From: Paulownia fortunei
Taxonomy: Eukaryota; Streptophyta; Magnoliopsida; Lamiales; Paulowniaceae
Length of the DNA stretch: 64,000 nt
Reading direction: 5' to 3'
Assembly: GCA_019321725.1 (NCBI GenBank)
Contig: CM033109.1
Location: 15,221,993-15,285,992 of the forward strand
Shown in pieces: positions 24,701 to 36,260 of the stretch. Position 1 is the stretch's first letter; each line of letters begins with the position of its first letter. A program made the position numbers and the translations under genes. Under the pieces are notes generated by a model. It searched no databases, was not told the DNA's origin, and saw only the letters and a program-made list of their open reading frames with translations.

Positions 24701-24929
24701 TTGCACAAGCAAATAAGCCAAGGTCTCATCAAATGATTCAAGCAGAAATAGATTAGCGATACCCTGGTTATGAAAATCATTGGTAGAGGCAACATCAGCG
24801 TGGAAAAATTTATCTCGGCAGAAAATATAGCAGACCCACTGTTTTAACCCTTTAGATAAGTATTTGAATGACATCTTCATAATATGGACTTTAATACGAG
24901 GGCAATTGTCTCTAGGGCAAGTGGGAGAT
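21776..24929 (+). pseudogene. Ty1/copia internal region, unit A (gag-pol remnant)
   Basis: The leader resumes at 21,776. A degraded gag/protease stretch follows (about 22,700-23,240), then integrase: at about 23,290-23,580 the translation shows LARLGHISKERV, KNMTKSPFVGQME and QANYSYFIILRSFE. An RT fragment keeps the catalytic box FYVDDILLIE at about 23,935. The RNase H end (MGAIAQANKPRSHQ) is at about 24,690. Many stops are present. About 0.86 kb between integrase and RT, present in unit B (about 26,655-27,525), is absent here; both edges carry TAGAT, suggesting a microhomology deletion. The unit ends with a polypurine tract and an LTR. Confidence 0.8.
24912..24929 (+). other. Polypurine tract of unit A
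   Basis: CTAGGGCAAGTGGGAGAT lies directly before the LTR start TGTTAGAG. The same tract occurs before 28,788 and, on the minus strand, at 30,859-30,877 and 45,007-45,025. Confidence 0.8.
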
Positions 24930-25174
24930 TGTTAGAGAAGTGTCCGGCATGCCAATTGTTCTGGTCATTCTTATACTCTTACGAATCATTCTTATTTAGA
25001 TTAATATAATTTAAATAACAATCTTTATCTTAAATTCATGATAAGAATTAGATAAAGTCCTTAGATCACACATAGCTATGGGGCATGGTTGCGCATATGA
25101 TGGTGATCGTGGAATATACCTCTAAGACTGTGATCTTAAAACGTTCCAAGTTAAGGATTAATGAGATGGGACAT
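24930..25174 (+). repeat. Truncated copia LTR (first 245 bases)
   Basis: It begins TGTTAGAGAAGTG and follows LTR 2 for about 245 bases, then breaks at ATGGGACATT and jumps into the leader of unit B. The missing remainder indicates recombination, not insertion of another element. Confidence 0.8.
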
Positions 25175-28100
25175 TGTATAATAAATCTAGTATGACCCTC
25201 ACTTGAAAATGTTTCAAGTTGAGAACCTTTATTAGTTCGATATCAAGTGTGAATGAGCAATATTGGGTAGGACCCAATTGTCCATGCGTTCCATCAAAAG
25301 TAGTGGCATGTCGATACGCTACCACATTTAGTCTGTTGGCCATGAGTCATGGGATGTGCTAAGTGTAGGCAAGCTGTGACCACTACTAAGCATTGAGATG
25401 CCATGGGATGGACTCATCTTTATTGTTGGCCATGAGTCATGGGACGTTTAGATGCTCCATCTACATGGATGTTTGATGGGTAATATTTGACACTTAGTAC
25501 CATATGAGCTCATAAAATTAGGGTGTATGGGATGAGGTGAGGCAAAATAGCTTAAGGATTGCATGGGGATGCAATTGCTAATGTTGTTAGCTACCTTTTA
25601 GTTTTGTTGTATGGGCTCATAAAATTGGGGTGTATGGCAAGGCTAGTTGGACCTCAAGCCCACTAAGAAATTAGATTTCCTGAATTTCCATCTAAAGGGT
25701 AATGGGATTTGAATAAAATAGTGGGAGACATTTATGATTAAAGACCATATCATAAATGAATATTAATTGAATAAATGCTTAAATTTCTGTCTCGCATAGG
25801 ATAATGGTTATTGCTAGTAATTCCACATAGGATAATCTAGACAAACAAACAAAACTTACCAACTCAATATAGATGTTTGTCGCCATTGTGGATATTTAGG
25901 GCATAGAAAGAGAAAACACAAGTATTGACTTGCTTAGTTGAATTAGAAGGGGTTCTAATTCAAGTTTATACATTGTTGATATCAACCATTAAGGTTAATA
26001 AATTTTTTCTTGGATATTGGATATCGGATATGATCCCATCTTTGCAAGGGTTGCAGTGGATGACAACAAAAATGGAGACTAAGATAAATGACGATCCTTA
26101 AGCTTGAGAATAAAGTAAGTGTTGCTTTATTGGCTATAGCAATGATCCACTTAACTCTAGATGGAATTAGGATAGTATTTGTTAATTGTCTTTGATACAT
26201 TGACAAATGAACTATACAATCCCAACATTCCATGCTACATAATCAACAAAGTAATCTAAGAATTAGATAATCAAAACAGTGCATACTTGTGGTTAGCTAG
26301 ATTAGGTCATATCTCTAAAGAAAGAGTTTAAAAGATAGTACATTTACTTGACCTTTTAGACTTGCATGAGGTACCAAATTGTAAATCTTATCTTTAAAAA
26401 AACATAACTAAATCACCATTTGTGGGACAAATGGAGCAAACCACGCCTTTTGATGTGATCCAAAGGGACGTAAGCAGTCCACTAAGTGTTAGTGTACAAG
26501 CGAACTATTCTTACTCTATTATTCTAAGATCCTTTGAAGAGTTCAAATAATTTAGACATGAAGTAGAAAATTAAATCGGCCAAAGTTTTAAATCTATCGA
26601 TGTGATCGAGGAAAAGAATACTAAGATGGTAAGTTCTTGATTATCAAACAGAGAATTAGATTCTCACTTTAAGTGAATCCAAGTTGAGTTTCACTTATTT
26701 CCTCATTCATTCTAGGAATTTACCCTAGAATCGATAATATTCTTATCAAGTAAGGATATCATCTAAATCAGTGCTCAAAACATCATATGAGATATGATGT
26801 GGTAAAAGACCCCTAGCATATATACCTAAAGGTATAAAGGGGCTTGCTTCTTTAAAGCAGTTAGTGGGAGATATGATTGATGTGAATCCAGCTTATGCAA
26901 ATATGTGGGGTATTCAAATGAATCTAAAGAATACCATTTATATAGTTCCTAATAAGAAAATAGTTTGTTTTCTAGGGACACCACCTTCTTGAGAAGAAGG
27001 AATTTCTATTAGATAGAAATTGCTAGATCATAGAAGTTGAAACAGTTCAAGAACCACAGTTTGTCTCACAAGTGGCAATGGTGTATGAACAAATTACTAA
27101 AACTTCTAGTACACAACCTCCAAAGAGATCTAAAAGGATCTTGGGGCTACTTATACGATAAGAGTCTCTTGCTAGAGAGCAGCAAGAAGGATCTCATTTT
27201 TAAATATTGATTTACATAAGGAGTAAAGATGTATGACATCAATTCGAAAATTGGGAAAATGCCATGCAATCTAAAATGGACTCTATGTACTCCAACAAGG
27301 TTTGACCTTGGTGGGCCCATTAGTGGAATGGTTCCCATTAGCTGCAAACGGGTCTACAAATATAAATTGAAGAACATGGGGAGGTGGTGACCTATAAAGG
27401 CAGGACTGGTAGCAAAGTGTTATGCTTATAGTCAAGGTGTTGACTATTGAGGATACTTTTTACCAAACGTGATGCTAAAGTCCATTTAGAGTATGCTAGT
27501 TATATCTACGTATTACGACTACTAGATATGGCAAAGGGATATGAAGACCGTATTTCTCAATAGGGGTATTGAGAAAAGGATATAAGTTAAGTGGTCTGAG
27601 GTCTTCATATCAAACAAATGCAAGAAAAAAGTTTGCGAGCTTTAGAGATCTGTTAAGAACTTAAAATAAATTTTTCGAATATGGAACATTCGATTCTCTA
27701 AAGCAATCAAATGGTTTGATTTCCTTAGGAATGCGAATAAGCTATATGTGTACAAGAGGGTTAGTGGGAGTATGGTGATGATTGTTTTGTTTTACGTTGA
27801 TGACATTTTACTCATAGAGATGATGTAGAAATATTACAGTCAACTGAGACTTGTTATCTACAAAGTTCTCCAAGAGAGATTTAGGATAAGCATCATAGGG
27901 ATTGGGGATTGAGATTTATGGAGATAGATCTGAAAGGATGCTTGGACTATCCTAAATCCAAGTACATAGATTAGATGTTAAAAGGGTTTAGCATGGAAGA
28001 ATCCTAGGAGAGATTCTTGTTTATGAGTCATGGGATTTTTGTTTCGAAGTCCTCGTCCCCAAAGACTTTTGAATGAAAGAGAAATAATGACTCACATGTT

Positions 28101-28787
28101 TTATGCATCCTTGAAAGAAAGCATAAAATATGTAAATCTATGTACATGATTTGATATTAGAAATTCTCTAAGTGTTACGAGCAAAATATCAATCAATTTG
28201 ATGCGAAAAGTATTAGAAGTCGTAAAGACGATCTTTAGTACTTATGAAGCACTAAGGATTTTTTTTTGGAGTTCGATTATGGAGAACTGAAACTTAGATG
28301 CTTCATCTAGTTTTTAGTCTAAAGTAGATGACTTGAAGTCTATGTCTAAATTCATGTTCATCCTAAATGGTGGGACAGTTAGTTGGAAAGAGTTCCAAAC
28401 TTGTAACAACCGTGGATTCCACCACTGTGATTGAATACATCTTAGCATTCGATGCTGCAAAAATGGATTGTTTGGATAAGGAACTTAATCTAAATGTTAG
28501 ATGTAGTTTCAACCATTGTTGATTGAGTACTGGAGTACTGCGATAATAATGAGGGCTATTGTACAAGTAAAGAAGCCAAGGCCTCATCAAAGGATCCAAG
28601 CAGAAATAGATTAGCGATACCTTGGTTATGAAAATCATTGGTAGAGGCAACATTAGCATGGAAAGATTTGCCTCGTTAGAAAATATAGCAGACCCATTTT
28701 TTTAACCCTTTAGATAAGTATTTGAAGGACATCTTCAGAAGATGGGCTTTAATACGAGGGCAATTATCTCTAGGGCAAGTGGGAGAT
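25175..28787 (+). pseudogene. Ty1/copia internal region, unit B (gag-pol remnant)
   Basis: This is a second copy of the internal region, collinear with 22,183-24,929 and visually very similar: antisense open stretches at 22,991-23,242 and 25,982-26,233 differ at only about 3 of 83 codons. It starts inside the leader and has no 5' LTR of its own. It retains the segment missing from A, including RT start phrases near 27,240-27,300. The RT box is at about 27,790 and RNase H runs to 28,690. Stops are shared with A at many places, so decay began before the duplication. Shared defects and the truncated LTR between them point to a segmental tandem duplication. Confidence 0.8.
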
Positions 28788-29318
28788 TGTTAGAGTAGTG
28801 CTCGGTGTGCCAATTATTCTAGTCGTTCTTATACTCTTGCGAATCATTCTTATTTATATTAATATCATTTAAATGGCAATCTTTATGTTAAATTCATCAT
28901 AAGAATTAGATAAAGTCCTTAGATCACACATAGTTATGGGGCAGGGTTGCGCATATGATGGTGATCGTGGAATATGCCTCTAAGGTTGTGATCTTAAAAT
29001 GTTCCAAGTTAAGAATCAATGAGATGGGACATCATTGATCTCGTTGAAACTTGCGCATACGATGCAAGCTCGAAAAAAGGATGCCTCGTTCCATAGGTAT
29101 TGGTGTGGAGACACTAGTGCATGTATGCAGGTGCTTGTTGGGAATAAGTACACTGAAAATCCCACCTGAAATTCCCAATTGAAAATATTCTATTGTCGAA
29201 TGAGAATTTTCTCATTACAATAGTGCAAGAATTAGTCCTTGAACTTGAGGCACCATGGTAACCTTGTGCATGACATGTTGTACTTTGATGTATTTCTTGA
29301 TTGCATGACAATCACAAC
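28788..29318 (+). repeat. Truncated copia LTR (first 531 bases)
   Basis: It starts TGTTAGAGTAGTGCTCGG after a polypurine tract and matches LTR 1 and LTR 2 to about base 530. It ends at CATGACAATCACAA, where the next LTR begins in the opposite orientation. Confidence 0.8.
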
Positions 29319-29751
29319 TATCGTAACATTAAAATTCTTATTTTGACAAATAACATTTCTAATTGAGAATTTTCAGTGGGCCTATTCAGTGTACTTGTTC
29401 TCTAATAATTGTTTTCTAACAAGCACCCGTATATATGCACTAGCATCACTATGCCAGTACCCATGGAGTGAGACATCTTCCTCATGCAAGCATGCATCAT
29501 GCGCACAAGTTTATTATGCTATTCAATATCCCATGTCAAAAAGTCATCGACTCGAAACTAATTTAAGACCAAATCCATAGAGATATAAGTCCTCTTAAGT
29601 TTGGTTTAGGAACTTTATCTAATTACAAGATGCAATTAAATAAAAAGAAATTTTCCTATTTTGTTAATATGATTTGAAAAATATTATTTTTGTAAATATA
29701 AGAGTATAAAAGATGCCCAATCTAAATGGGATGTCGGGTACTATTATAACA
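29319..29751 (-). repeat. Truncated LTR of minus-strand copia element D
   Basis: On the minus strand it starts TGTTATAATAGTACCC after the polypurine-type sequence GGGCAAATGGGAGATTG and runs for about 433 bases. It then stops at a point about 100 bases short of where the opposite plus-strand LTR (28,788-29,318) stops. The two form a head-to-head junction of related LTRs. Confidence 0.75.
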
Positions 29752-30596
29752 ATCTCCCATTTGCCCTAGAGCCATTTGTCTATGTACTTCATGCCCATCT
29801 TCTCAAATCAATACAGGATTAACAACGGATGGAACCACACCCAATTCTTGGATGAAATTTTTCATCCAAATAGCTTCCTTTGTTGCATCACATGCAACAA
29901 TATATTCAGCCTTGGTGGTAGAATTCGCTGTCATCTCCTGCTCGGAACTCTTCTAGCTAACCGCACCATGATTTATGGTGAATACATATTCGGACGTGGA
30001 CTTTGAGTCATCTATATCGGACTAAAAACTAGAATCAATATAGCCTTCTAGTTTCATTTCTCCAAAGCCATTTACAAGAAAGATATCCTTAGTTTTTCTC
30101 AAGTAATTTAAGATCATCTTTACAGCCTTCCAGTGTTCCTTACCTAGATTGGACTGATATCTACTTGTGACACTCAAAGTATATGTGACATCAGGCCTCG
30201 TACATAATATCCCATATATTATGCTTCCTATGGCAGATGTATAAGGTATATGGGTCTTCATTTCCCTCTCCTCATGAGTCTTAGGAGATATATCCTTAAG
30301 AGAGAGACGCCATGACTCATTGACAAGAATTCTCTTTTGGATTCTTCCATACTAAACCTCTTTAGCATTTTATCTATGTACGTGGACTGGGATAGTCCAC
30401 TGAGAGAGAATCTCATTCTCTATTAGATAATCAAGAAACTCTGTGCTTAAGTATTCACCTCCTTGATCTGATCGAAGAGCCTTGATACTTAGCCCAGAAG
30501 CCCAATTTGTTTCTCCACCTCACATCTGAATTCTTTAAAATTTTCAAAAGCTTTAGATTTGTATTTCATAAAGTAAACATAAATATACCTAGTTAT
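29752..30596 (-). pseudogene. Copia element D: RT end and RNase H, joined to an integrase scrap
   Basis: Read on the minus strand, 30,261-30,022 gives TSAIGSIIYGILCTRPDVTY, then SVTSRYQSNLGKEHWKAVK, the usual copia RT/RNase H connection. RNase H follows to about 29,760 (GELVVSW-like block, KAEYIVACDATKEAIW). Upstream, 30,595-30,410 matches the integrase segment of element E (33,180-33,030), and at about 30,408 the sequence jumps directly to the end of RT, so most of integrase and RT is deleted. It abuts the truncated 3' LTR of element E at 30,597. Confidence 0.75.
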
Positions 30597-30858
30597 GTCC
30601 CATCTCAAAAAACTCACTCAGAACTTATTTAAGACCAAAACTTAGAGGCATGTTTCATGATCGCCATCATATCCGTGACCATGCCCCGTAGCTAAATTTA
30701 GTTTAAGGACTTTATCTAATGTGTAGAAATAAAAGATGCAAGACATAAGATAAAAAAATGCCTTTTTATTAATATGATTCCCAATAAGATTGTCTTTACA
30801 AAGCAAAAGAGTATAATACACCAAATCCAATTGGGGCGTTGGGCATCCTAATCTAACA
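30597..30858 (-). repeat. 3' LTR of element E (truncated)
   Basis: It starts TGTTAGATTAGGATGCCC on the minus strand immediately after the polypurine tract and runs about 262 bases, matching the far end of E's 5' LTR (38,240-38,456). It then breaks into element D. Confidence 0.8.
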
Positions 30859-30877
30859 ATCTCCCACTTGCCCTAGC
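30859..30877 (-). other. Polypurine tract of element E
   Basis: On the minus strand this is CTAGGGCAAGTGGGAGATTG-like sequence between the pol stop (30,873) and the LTR start, slightly overlapping the end of the ORF. Confidence 0.8.
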
Positions 30878-32480
30878 TCCAATTGCCCATGTATCTAAGG
30901 CCCATCTTTTCAAGATGTCCGTCAAATATCTTCTGTGCTAAAGACTTAGTAAGTGGGTCTGCTTTATTTTCTGTTGAGGCAACTCGATCCACAATGACGT
31001 CGCCTCTACTAATGATCTCTCTGATCAAGTGATATCGTCTCATTATGTGCTTGGATCTTTGATGAGATCTTGGCTCTTTTGCTTGCGCAATGGCTCCATT
31101 ATTATCACAGTAAATCATAACTAGATCAACAATGGATGGAATTACACCCAACCCTTGGATGAAGTTTCTAATCCAAATAGCTTCTTTTGTTGCATTTGCT
31201 GTAACAACATATTCACCTTCGGTGGTAGAGTCTGCAGTCGTCTCTTGCTTGGAACTCTTCCAACTGATCGCACCACCATTCAAGGTGAATATGTATCCAG
31301 ACATGGACTTTGAGTCATCTATATCGGACTAAAAACTAGAGTTTGTATATCCCTCCAATTTTAGTTCTCCATTTTTATATATCAAAAAGATATCCTTAGT
31401 CCTTCTCGAGTACTTGAGGATCATCTTAATGGCTTTCCAGTGTTCTTCCCCTAGATTGGACTAATATCTGCTTGTGACACTCAGAGCATGTGCTATATCA
31501 GGCCTTGTACATAACATTGCATACATTATGCTCCCTATTGCAGAAGCATAAGATATGTGCGTCATCCTTTCTCTCTCTTCAGGTGTCTTGGGAGATATAA
31601 ACTTAGAGAGTGAAACCCCATAACTCATAGGCAGGAATCCTCTCTTGGATTCCTCCATGCTAAACTTTTTTAGCACTTTGTCCGATCATTCTTCTGGATC
31701 TATCTCTATAGATCTTTATCCCTAGGATAAAAGATGCATCTCCTAAGTCCTTCATGGAAAATTGATTAGATAACCAAGTCCTCGTTGACTGAAACATCCC
31801 TACATCATTCTCAATGAGTAGGATGTCATAAACGTAGAGCATAACAAATGTAACTGCACTCCCACTAACCTTCTTGTAGACACATGGTTCATCCGGGATC
31901 TTATGAAAGTTAAATATTTTGATCATTTTATCAAACCAGATGTTCTAACTCCTCGAAACTTGTTTGAGTCCATAACTGGATCTCTGGAGCTTGCAAACCT
32001 TTTGCTCGATCCCGCTAGATATGAAGCCTTCTGGCTGCTTCATATAAATCTATTCTTTAATGTTTCCATTAAGAAAAGTAGTCTTCACATCCATTTGCCA
32101 TATCTCATAGTCATAATATGCAAATATGGCCAACAGTATCCGTATGGATTTAAGCATCGCTACTGGTGAAAAACTTTCCTCATAATCAATTCCTTACTTC
32201 TGAGTATAACCTTTTGCTACCAATCATGCCTTATAGGTCGCTACCTCTCCATCTAGTCCAATCTTTCACTTGTAGACCCATTTGTAGCCAATGGGAACAA
32301 TTCCATATGGTGGGTCCACCAAAGTCCATACCTTATTGGAGTACATAAAGTCCATTTCGGACTGCATAGCTTCTTGCCACTTCTCTAAGTCGATGTCAGA
32401 CATCGCCTCTCCATAGCTTCTTGGATCATTATCCAAGGGGAGTCCCTCTTTTTTGTTCTCTAACAACAAGGTGTACCTCT
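30873..32480 (-). pseudogene. Copia element E: reverse transcriptase and RNase H
   Basis: RT starts at about 32,390 (WQEAMQSEMDFMYSNKVWTL). The catalytic box at about 31,835 reads YVYDILLI, so the first Asp of YVDD is Tyr. The connection follows at 31,676-31,461 (SAIGSIMYAMLCTRPDIAHA). RNase H is an intact 143-codon stretch, 31,304-30,873, with [39 protein letters not shown] and [14 protein letters not shown]. Stops include TAG in place of CAG after SVTSRY and after NSSF. It is the best preserved pol in the window but cannot encode a working enzyme. Confidence 0.88.
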
Positions 32481-32624
32481 TAGATACCCTTGAGACCCTT
32501 TTGGATTTTCAAAGAGGTTGTGCCTTAGAGGGTCCAGCATCAGCTGGTGTACCATTTACTGCATCAGTTGGGGTGTTCTGTGGTTTTTGAACCTCTTCAA
32601 GTTCTATGGAATTGCCACTTCCAT

Positions 32625-33480
32625 CTAAAAGAAATTTTTCTTCAAAGAAGGTAGCATTCCTCGAAACAAACACCCTTTGTTCCGTGGCATATAGAAATAG
32701 TATCCAATAGACTCAGTTGGATACCCTACAAACATGCATAAGATGGATCTCATATCTAACTTATCTTCTACTAGCTGCTTTACATAAGGAGCACACCCCC
32801 ATACCCTAAGGTATTTATAGGAATATGTCTTTCCACACATCTCGTATGGTGTTTTGGGCACAGCTTTAGATGGCACCCTATTTTATAGGTATGCCGCCAT
32901 TTCTAAGGCATAGCCCCAGAATGAAAGAGGTAATAAAGTGAAGCTCATCATAGATCGAACCATGTCCAACAAGGTTTGATTCCTGTATTCCGCAACTCTG
33001 TTGAGTTGGGAAGTAGCAGGAGGAGTCTACTGTGAGAGAATCGCATTCTCTTTTAGATAATCTAAAAATTTTGTGTTTAAGTATTCACCTCCTCGATCAG
33101 ATCAAAGAGTTTTTATACTTAATCCAGTTTGTTTTTAATACTTCAGTTCTGAATTCTTTGAACTTTTCAAATATTTCAGACTTGTACCTTAAAAGGTACA
33201 CATAACCGTACCTAGAGAAGTCATCGATAAAGGTTAAGAAGTAGTTATAGTTCCCACAGGCACTAATATTTAGTGGCCCACATACATCTGTATGGATCAA
33301 ATCCAATAGATGCTTGGCTCGCTCCACTTGTCCAACAAATGGAGATTTGGTCATCTTTCCTTTGAGGCAGGATTCACATGTTGGCAGTTCTTGCTCTTTC
33401 GTTAGATCAAGCAATTGTGCTAATTTGTTAATCCTTTTCTCATAAATATGTCCTAATGTTGCGTGTCACAAGCTCATTGA
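32625..33480 (-). pseudogene. Copia element E: GAG-pre-integrase and integrase
   Basis: The minus strand shows the pre-integrase zinc region (ATLGHIYEKRINKLAQLL, then CESCLKGKMTKSPFVGQ). The core follows at about 33,290-33,200 (DLIHTDVCGPLNI, TFIDDFSRYGYVYLL) with the first two catalytic Asp residues. A frameshift comes near 33,100, then TPPATSQLNRVAEYRNQTLL at about 33,025-32,970, near the catalytic Glu. The last part is RVPSKAVPKTPYEMCGK and the GCAPYVKQ region at 32,876-32,625. Stops interrupt it at three or more places. Confidence 0.85.
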
Positions 33481-33491
33481 ACTATGATTAT

Positions 33492-34690
33492 CTAATTTTC
33501 TTTTATTTTGTTGAATTGTGAAAATGGGGTTATGGGGGAAGTAATAGTATATAAACAATTCGTCAAAAAACCAAAATATATAAAATCAGAACGTTTGAAA
33601 ATGGAACAATTTCCATTCTCAATGGTAAATCTAAAACATTCTCTATCCAAAACTGGAATAGAGATAATGTTCGTAATAATATTTGGAACAAAAAGACAAT
33701 TGTTTAAAACTATTACATAACTATTCTCTAAAGCTAGATTAACGGTACCTATAGCTAATGCACCAACTCTTGCTCCATTCCCCATCCTAAGGACCGTCTC
33801 TCCTCCATCTAGCTTCCTATTTCTTGTCATCATCTATAAATCATTGCAAATATGTGAGCCATAACCGGTATCTAATACCCAAGAAGTATTGTTAACCGAT
33901 AAGTTAACTTCAACAAAATATATACCTGAACTCTTCAGGCTTGCAAGATACTCCTTGCAATTCCTCTTCCAATGCCCTGGTTTACCGCAGTAATAGCACT
34001 TGTCATTGGCTTGAGAAGAAACCTTTTTGACACCGCCCTTAGCTTTCAACTTGTTGGGTTTAGAGGAATTCTTTCCTTTCTTAGGCTTTTTAGCCTTTGA
34101 TCCGGAAGAAAATCCAACAAGCAGAATCGGCTTGTCCTTTTTCATGGTGGACTCAGCCGTCTTTAACATGTTCACAAGCTCAGCAAGACTAGTCTCCATG
34201 TTGTGCTTGTTAAAGTTGACAACAAAGGTGTCAATTGATAGAAGGCAGAGACTGTAGCAAAAGGGACGCCAGCCTTTCAATAAGGGCTATCATCTTCAAT
34301 CCATGATCATAGACTAAAGAGCCATCAGTCATACGATATCTGAAAAGCTCTTTTGAGATCTGATATCTCGTCTGCCGAGTTCTTTCACCATACAACTCTT
34401 GCAGGTGAATGAGGATCCCATAAGTAGTATCTTGATCCTCGTTCTGCCTCTGCAGCTCATTTGACATCGATGCCAGCATGTAGCATCGAGCCTGCAGATT
34501 GTCATCAACATGATGAAAGTAATTTGTATAATCATCTAAAGTAATATCCTCGGTGGTACCGAAGGAGGCGCAGTGTCGATGACATATGCCCTCTTCTCCG
34601 ACTGAAGAACTATCTTCAAGTTTCTTAGCTAATCGAGTAAGTTAGGTCCAGTTAATTTATTTTGTTCAAGGACTATTGCAAGTGGATTCT
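33492..34690 (-). pseudogene. Copia element E: gag and protease
   Basis: Gag begins near 34,690 on the minus strand with KLTGPNLLD, a stop where Trp is expected, then LRNLKIVLQSEKRAYVIDT. It continues at 34,479-34,231 with LYGERTRQTRYQISKELFRY. The zinc knuckle at about 33,998-33,955 is complete: CYYCGKPGHWKRNC (CX2CX4HX4C). Protease follows with WVLDTGYGSHICNDL; the catalytic Asp-Thr-Gly is present. A TAG stop directly after (expected CAG) is followed in frame by MMTRNRKLDGGETVLRMGNG at 33,833-33,492. Confidence 0.87.
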
Positions 34691-34699
34691 TTGCTATTT

Positions 34700-36241
34700 T
34701 AATAGAATAATTTACAAAATATGCATGAAGTAGAAAATGAGTAAACTATGGGAAAAATATATTCATTTAATATAAAGTCTTTAATACTAAATGTCTCCCA
34801 CTATTTTCTTCGAATTCCATCACCCCTAATGAAATTTTGGGAAATCAAATTTCCTAGTGAGCTTGAGGTCCAATGGAAATATTTCACACCCCAATTTTAT
34901 GAGCCCATGAAATATTTCTATCGGTAGTCAACTCTTTGACGATTGTATCGCTATACAACCCTCAAGTTTGTGTTGCCTTACCTCTTCTCATATACCCCAA
35001 TTTTATGAGCCCATATGGTACTAAATGTCAAACAATACCCATCAAACATTCGTGTAGATAGAGCATCAAGATGTCCCATGACTCATGGACAACATAATGA
35101 CGATTCCATCCCATGAGCATCTCAATGCTTGGTAGAGATCACCGCTTTCCAATACAAGACCATCGCACAACTCATGGTCAGTGATCAGGTGCGGTAGCGA
35201 TCATCATGTCTCTATCTTTGATGGTAAGCATGGAACGATAGGCCCTACCTAACTTGTCCATTTTTGTTTGAAATCGAATTTTTCAAAATTCTTTTACTTA
35301 ATTTTAGTAAATTAAGTGAGGTTTAATTTTATCCAAGACCTCAACATAATTTAAATTAGGTTGGTTATTTAATGCATGATATCATAATATCATTTCGCAA
35401 GCATAAAAGCATTAAATAAAATCCTAAGCATGCATCTAATACATACTTAAATAAATGGATGATCATGAACCAGTCCTATATGGTCCATTTGAGCCAAAAA
35501 TGGACTTAAGGTCAGTTTAAGGGTAATAAAATGGAATAGAACCTATTCTATTACATAATTGTATCCCATACAAATATGAGCCTTCTTTGGAACCTCCTTT
35601 TTTATTCTTCTTCATCTTCCAAAAAAAAAGAAAAATCTTACCATCTATTCTATTCTCTTTTCAGAAAATAAAATAACTTCCATACATGAAACAAGAGGCT
35701 CGCAGGCCCAATTTTAAAATCTAAAAATATTAAATAAAACCAATCACATTGGTCCAATGGCTCATGATCATCCCATACATGCTCATAATTAACATCATAT
35801 ATAATTATCAAAATATGTAAATTTACCAAATTGTTAAACGCAATTTTTCTTTTAACTTGGTATAATTTTTAATTGCTTGAAAAACTATTTTTCAGAAATA
35901 ATTAAAATTAACATTTAATTTTAATATTTCAGAAAAAAAAAACAGACCCAGAACGACACGACGAGCCGCACCACTGCTACCCGCTGTCGGGTGTCGGGCG
36001 CCCAGCGCCAGGTGCCGGTGACGGGCGCCCGTGCGTGCGCAGCCGTCGGGTGTCTGACACCCAACGCACGTTTCATCAATTTATTTTTATTTTCATATTT
36101 AAACAATTTAAATAAGCAATTAAAATTATTCCAATTAAAATTTTCTAAAAATGTACAAAATCAAATTTTACTTAATTAACATGAATTTAAATAATTTAAA
36201 AACATGCATTCATAAATTCAAAATTCACTGAATAAGCGAAA
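34700..36241 (-). repeat. Element E leader with GC-rich block
   Basis: This is an untranslated leader between primer site and gag. It contains the phrases CCCCAATTTTATGAGCCCAT and CATGACTCATGG-type repeats shared with the leaders of A, B and C. At 35,945-36,065 it has a GC-rich block with TGTCGGGTGTCGGGCGCCC and similar repeats. A local ORF across it is not taken as a gene. Confidence 0.7.
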
Positions 36242-36258
36242 CCATGGCTCTGATACCA
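36242..36258 (-). other. Primer-binding site of element E, initiator-Met tRNA
   Basis: The minus strand reads TGGTATCAGAGCCATGG. It fixes element E's orientation and the inner end of its 5' LTR at about 36,261. Confidence 0.88.
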
Positions 36259-36260
36259 AT

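Noticed and set aside
22991..26233. Two nearly identical 83-codon minus-strand ORFs (22,991-23,242 and 25,982-26,233)
   Set aside because: They are antisense shadows of the copia gag/integrase region and repeat because units A and B are duplicates.
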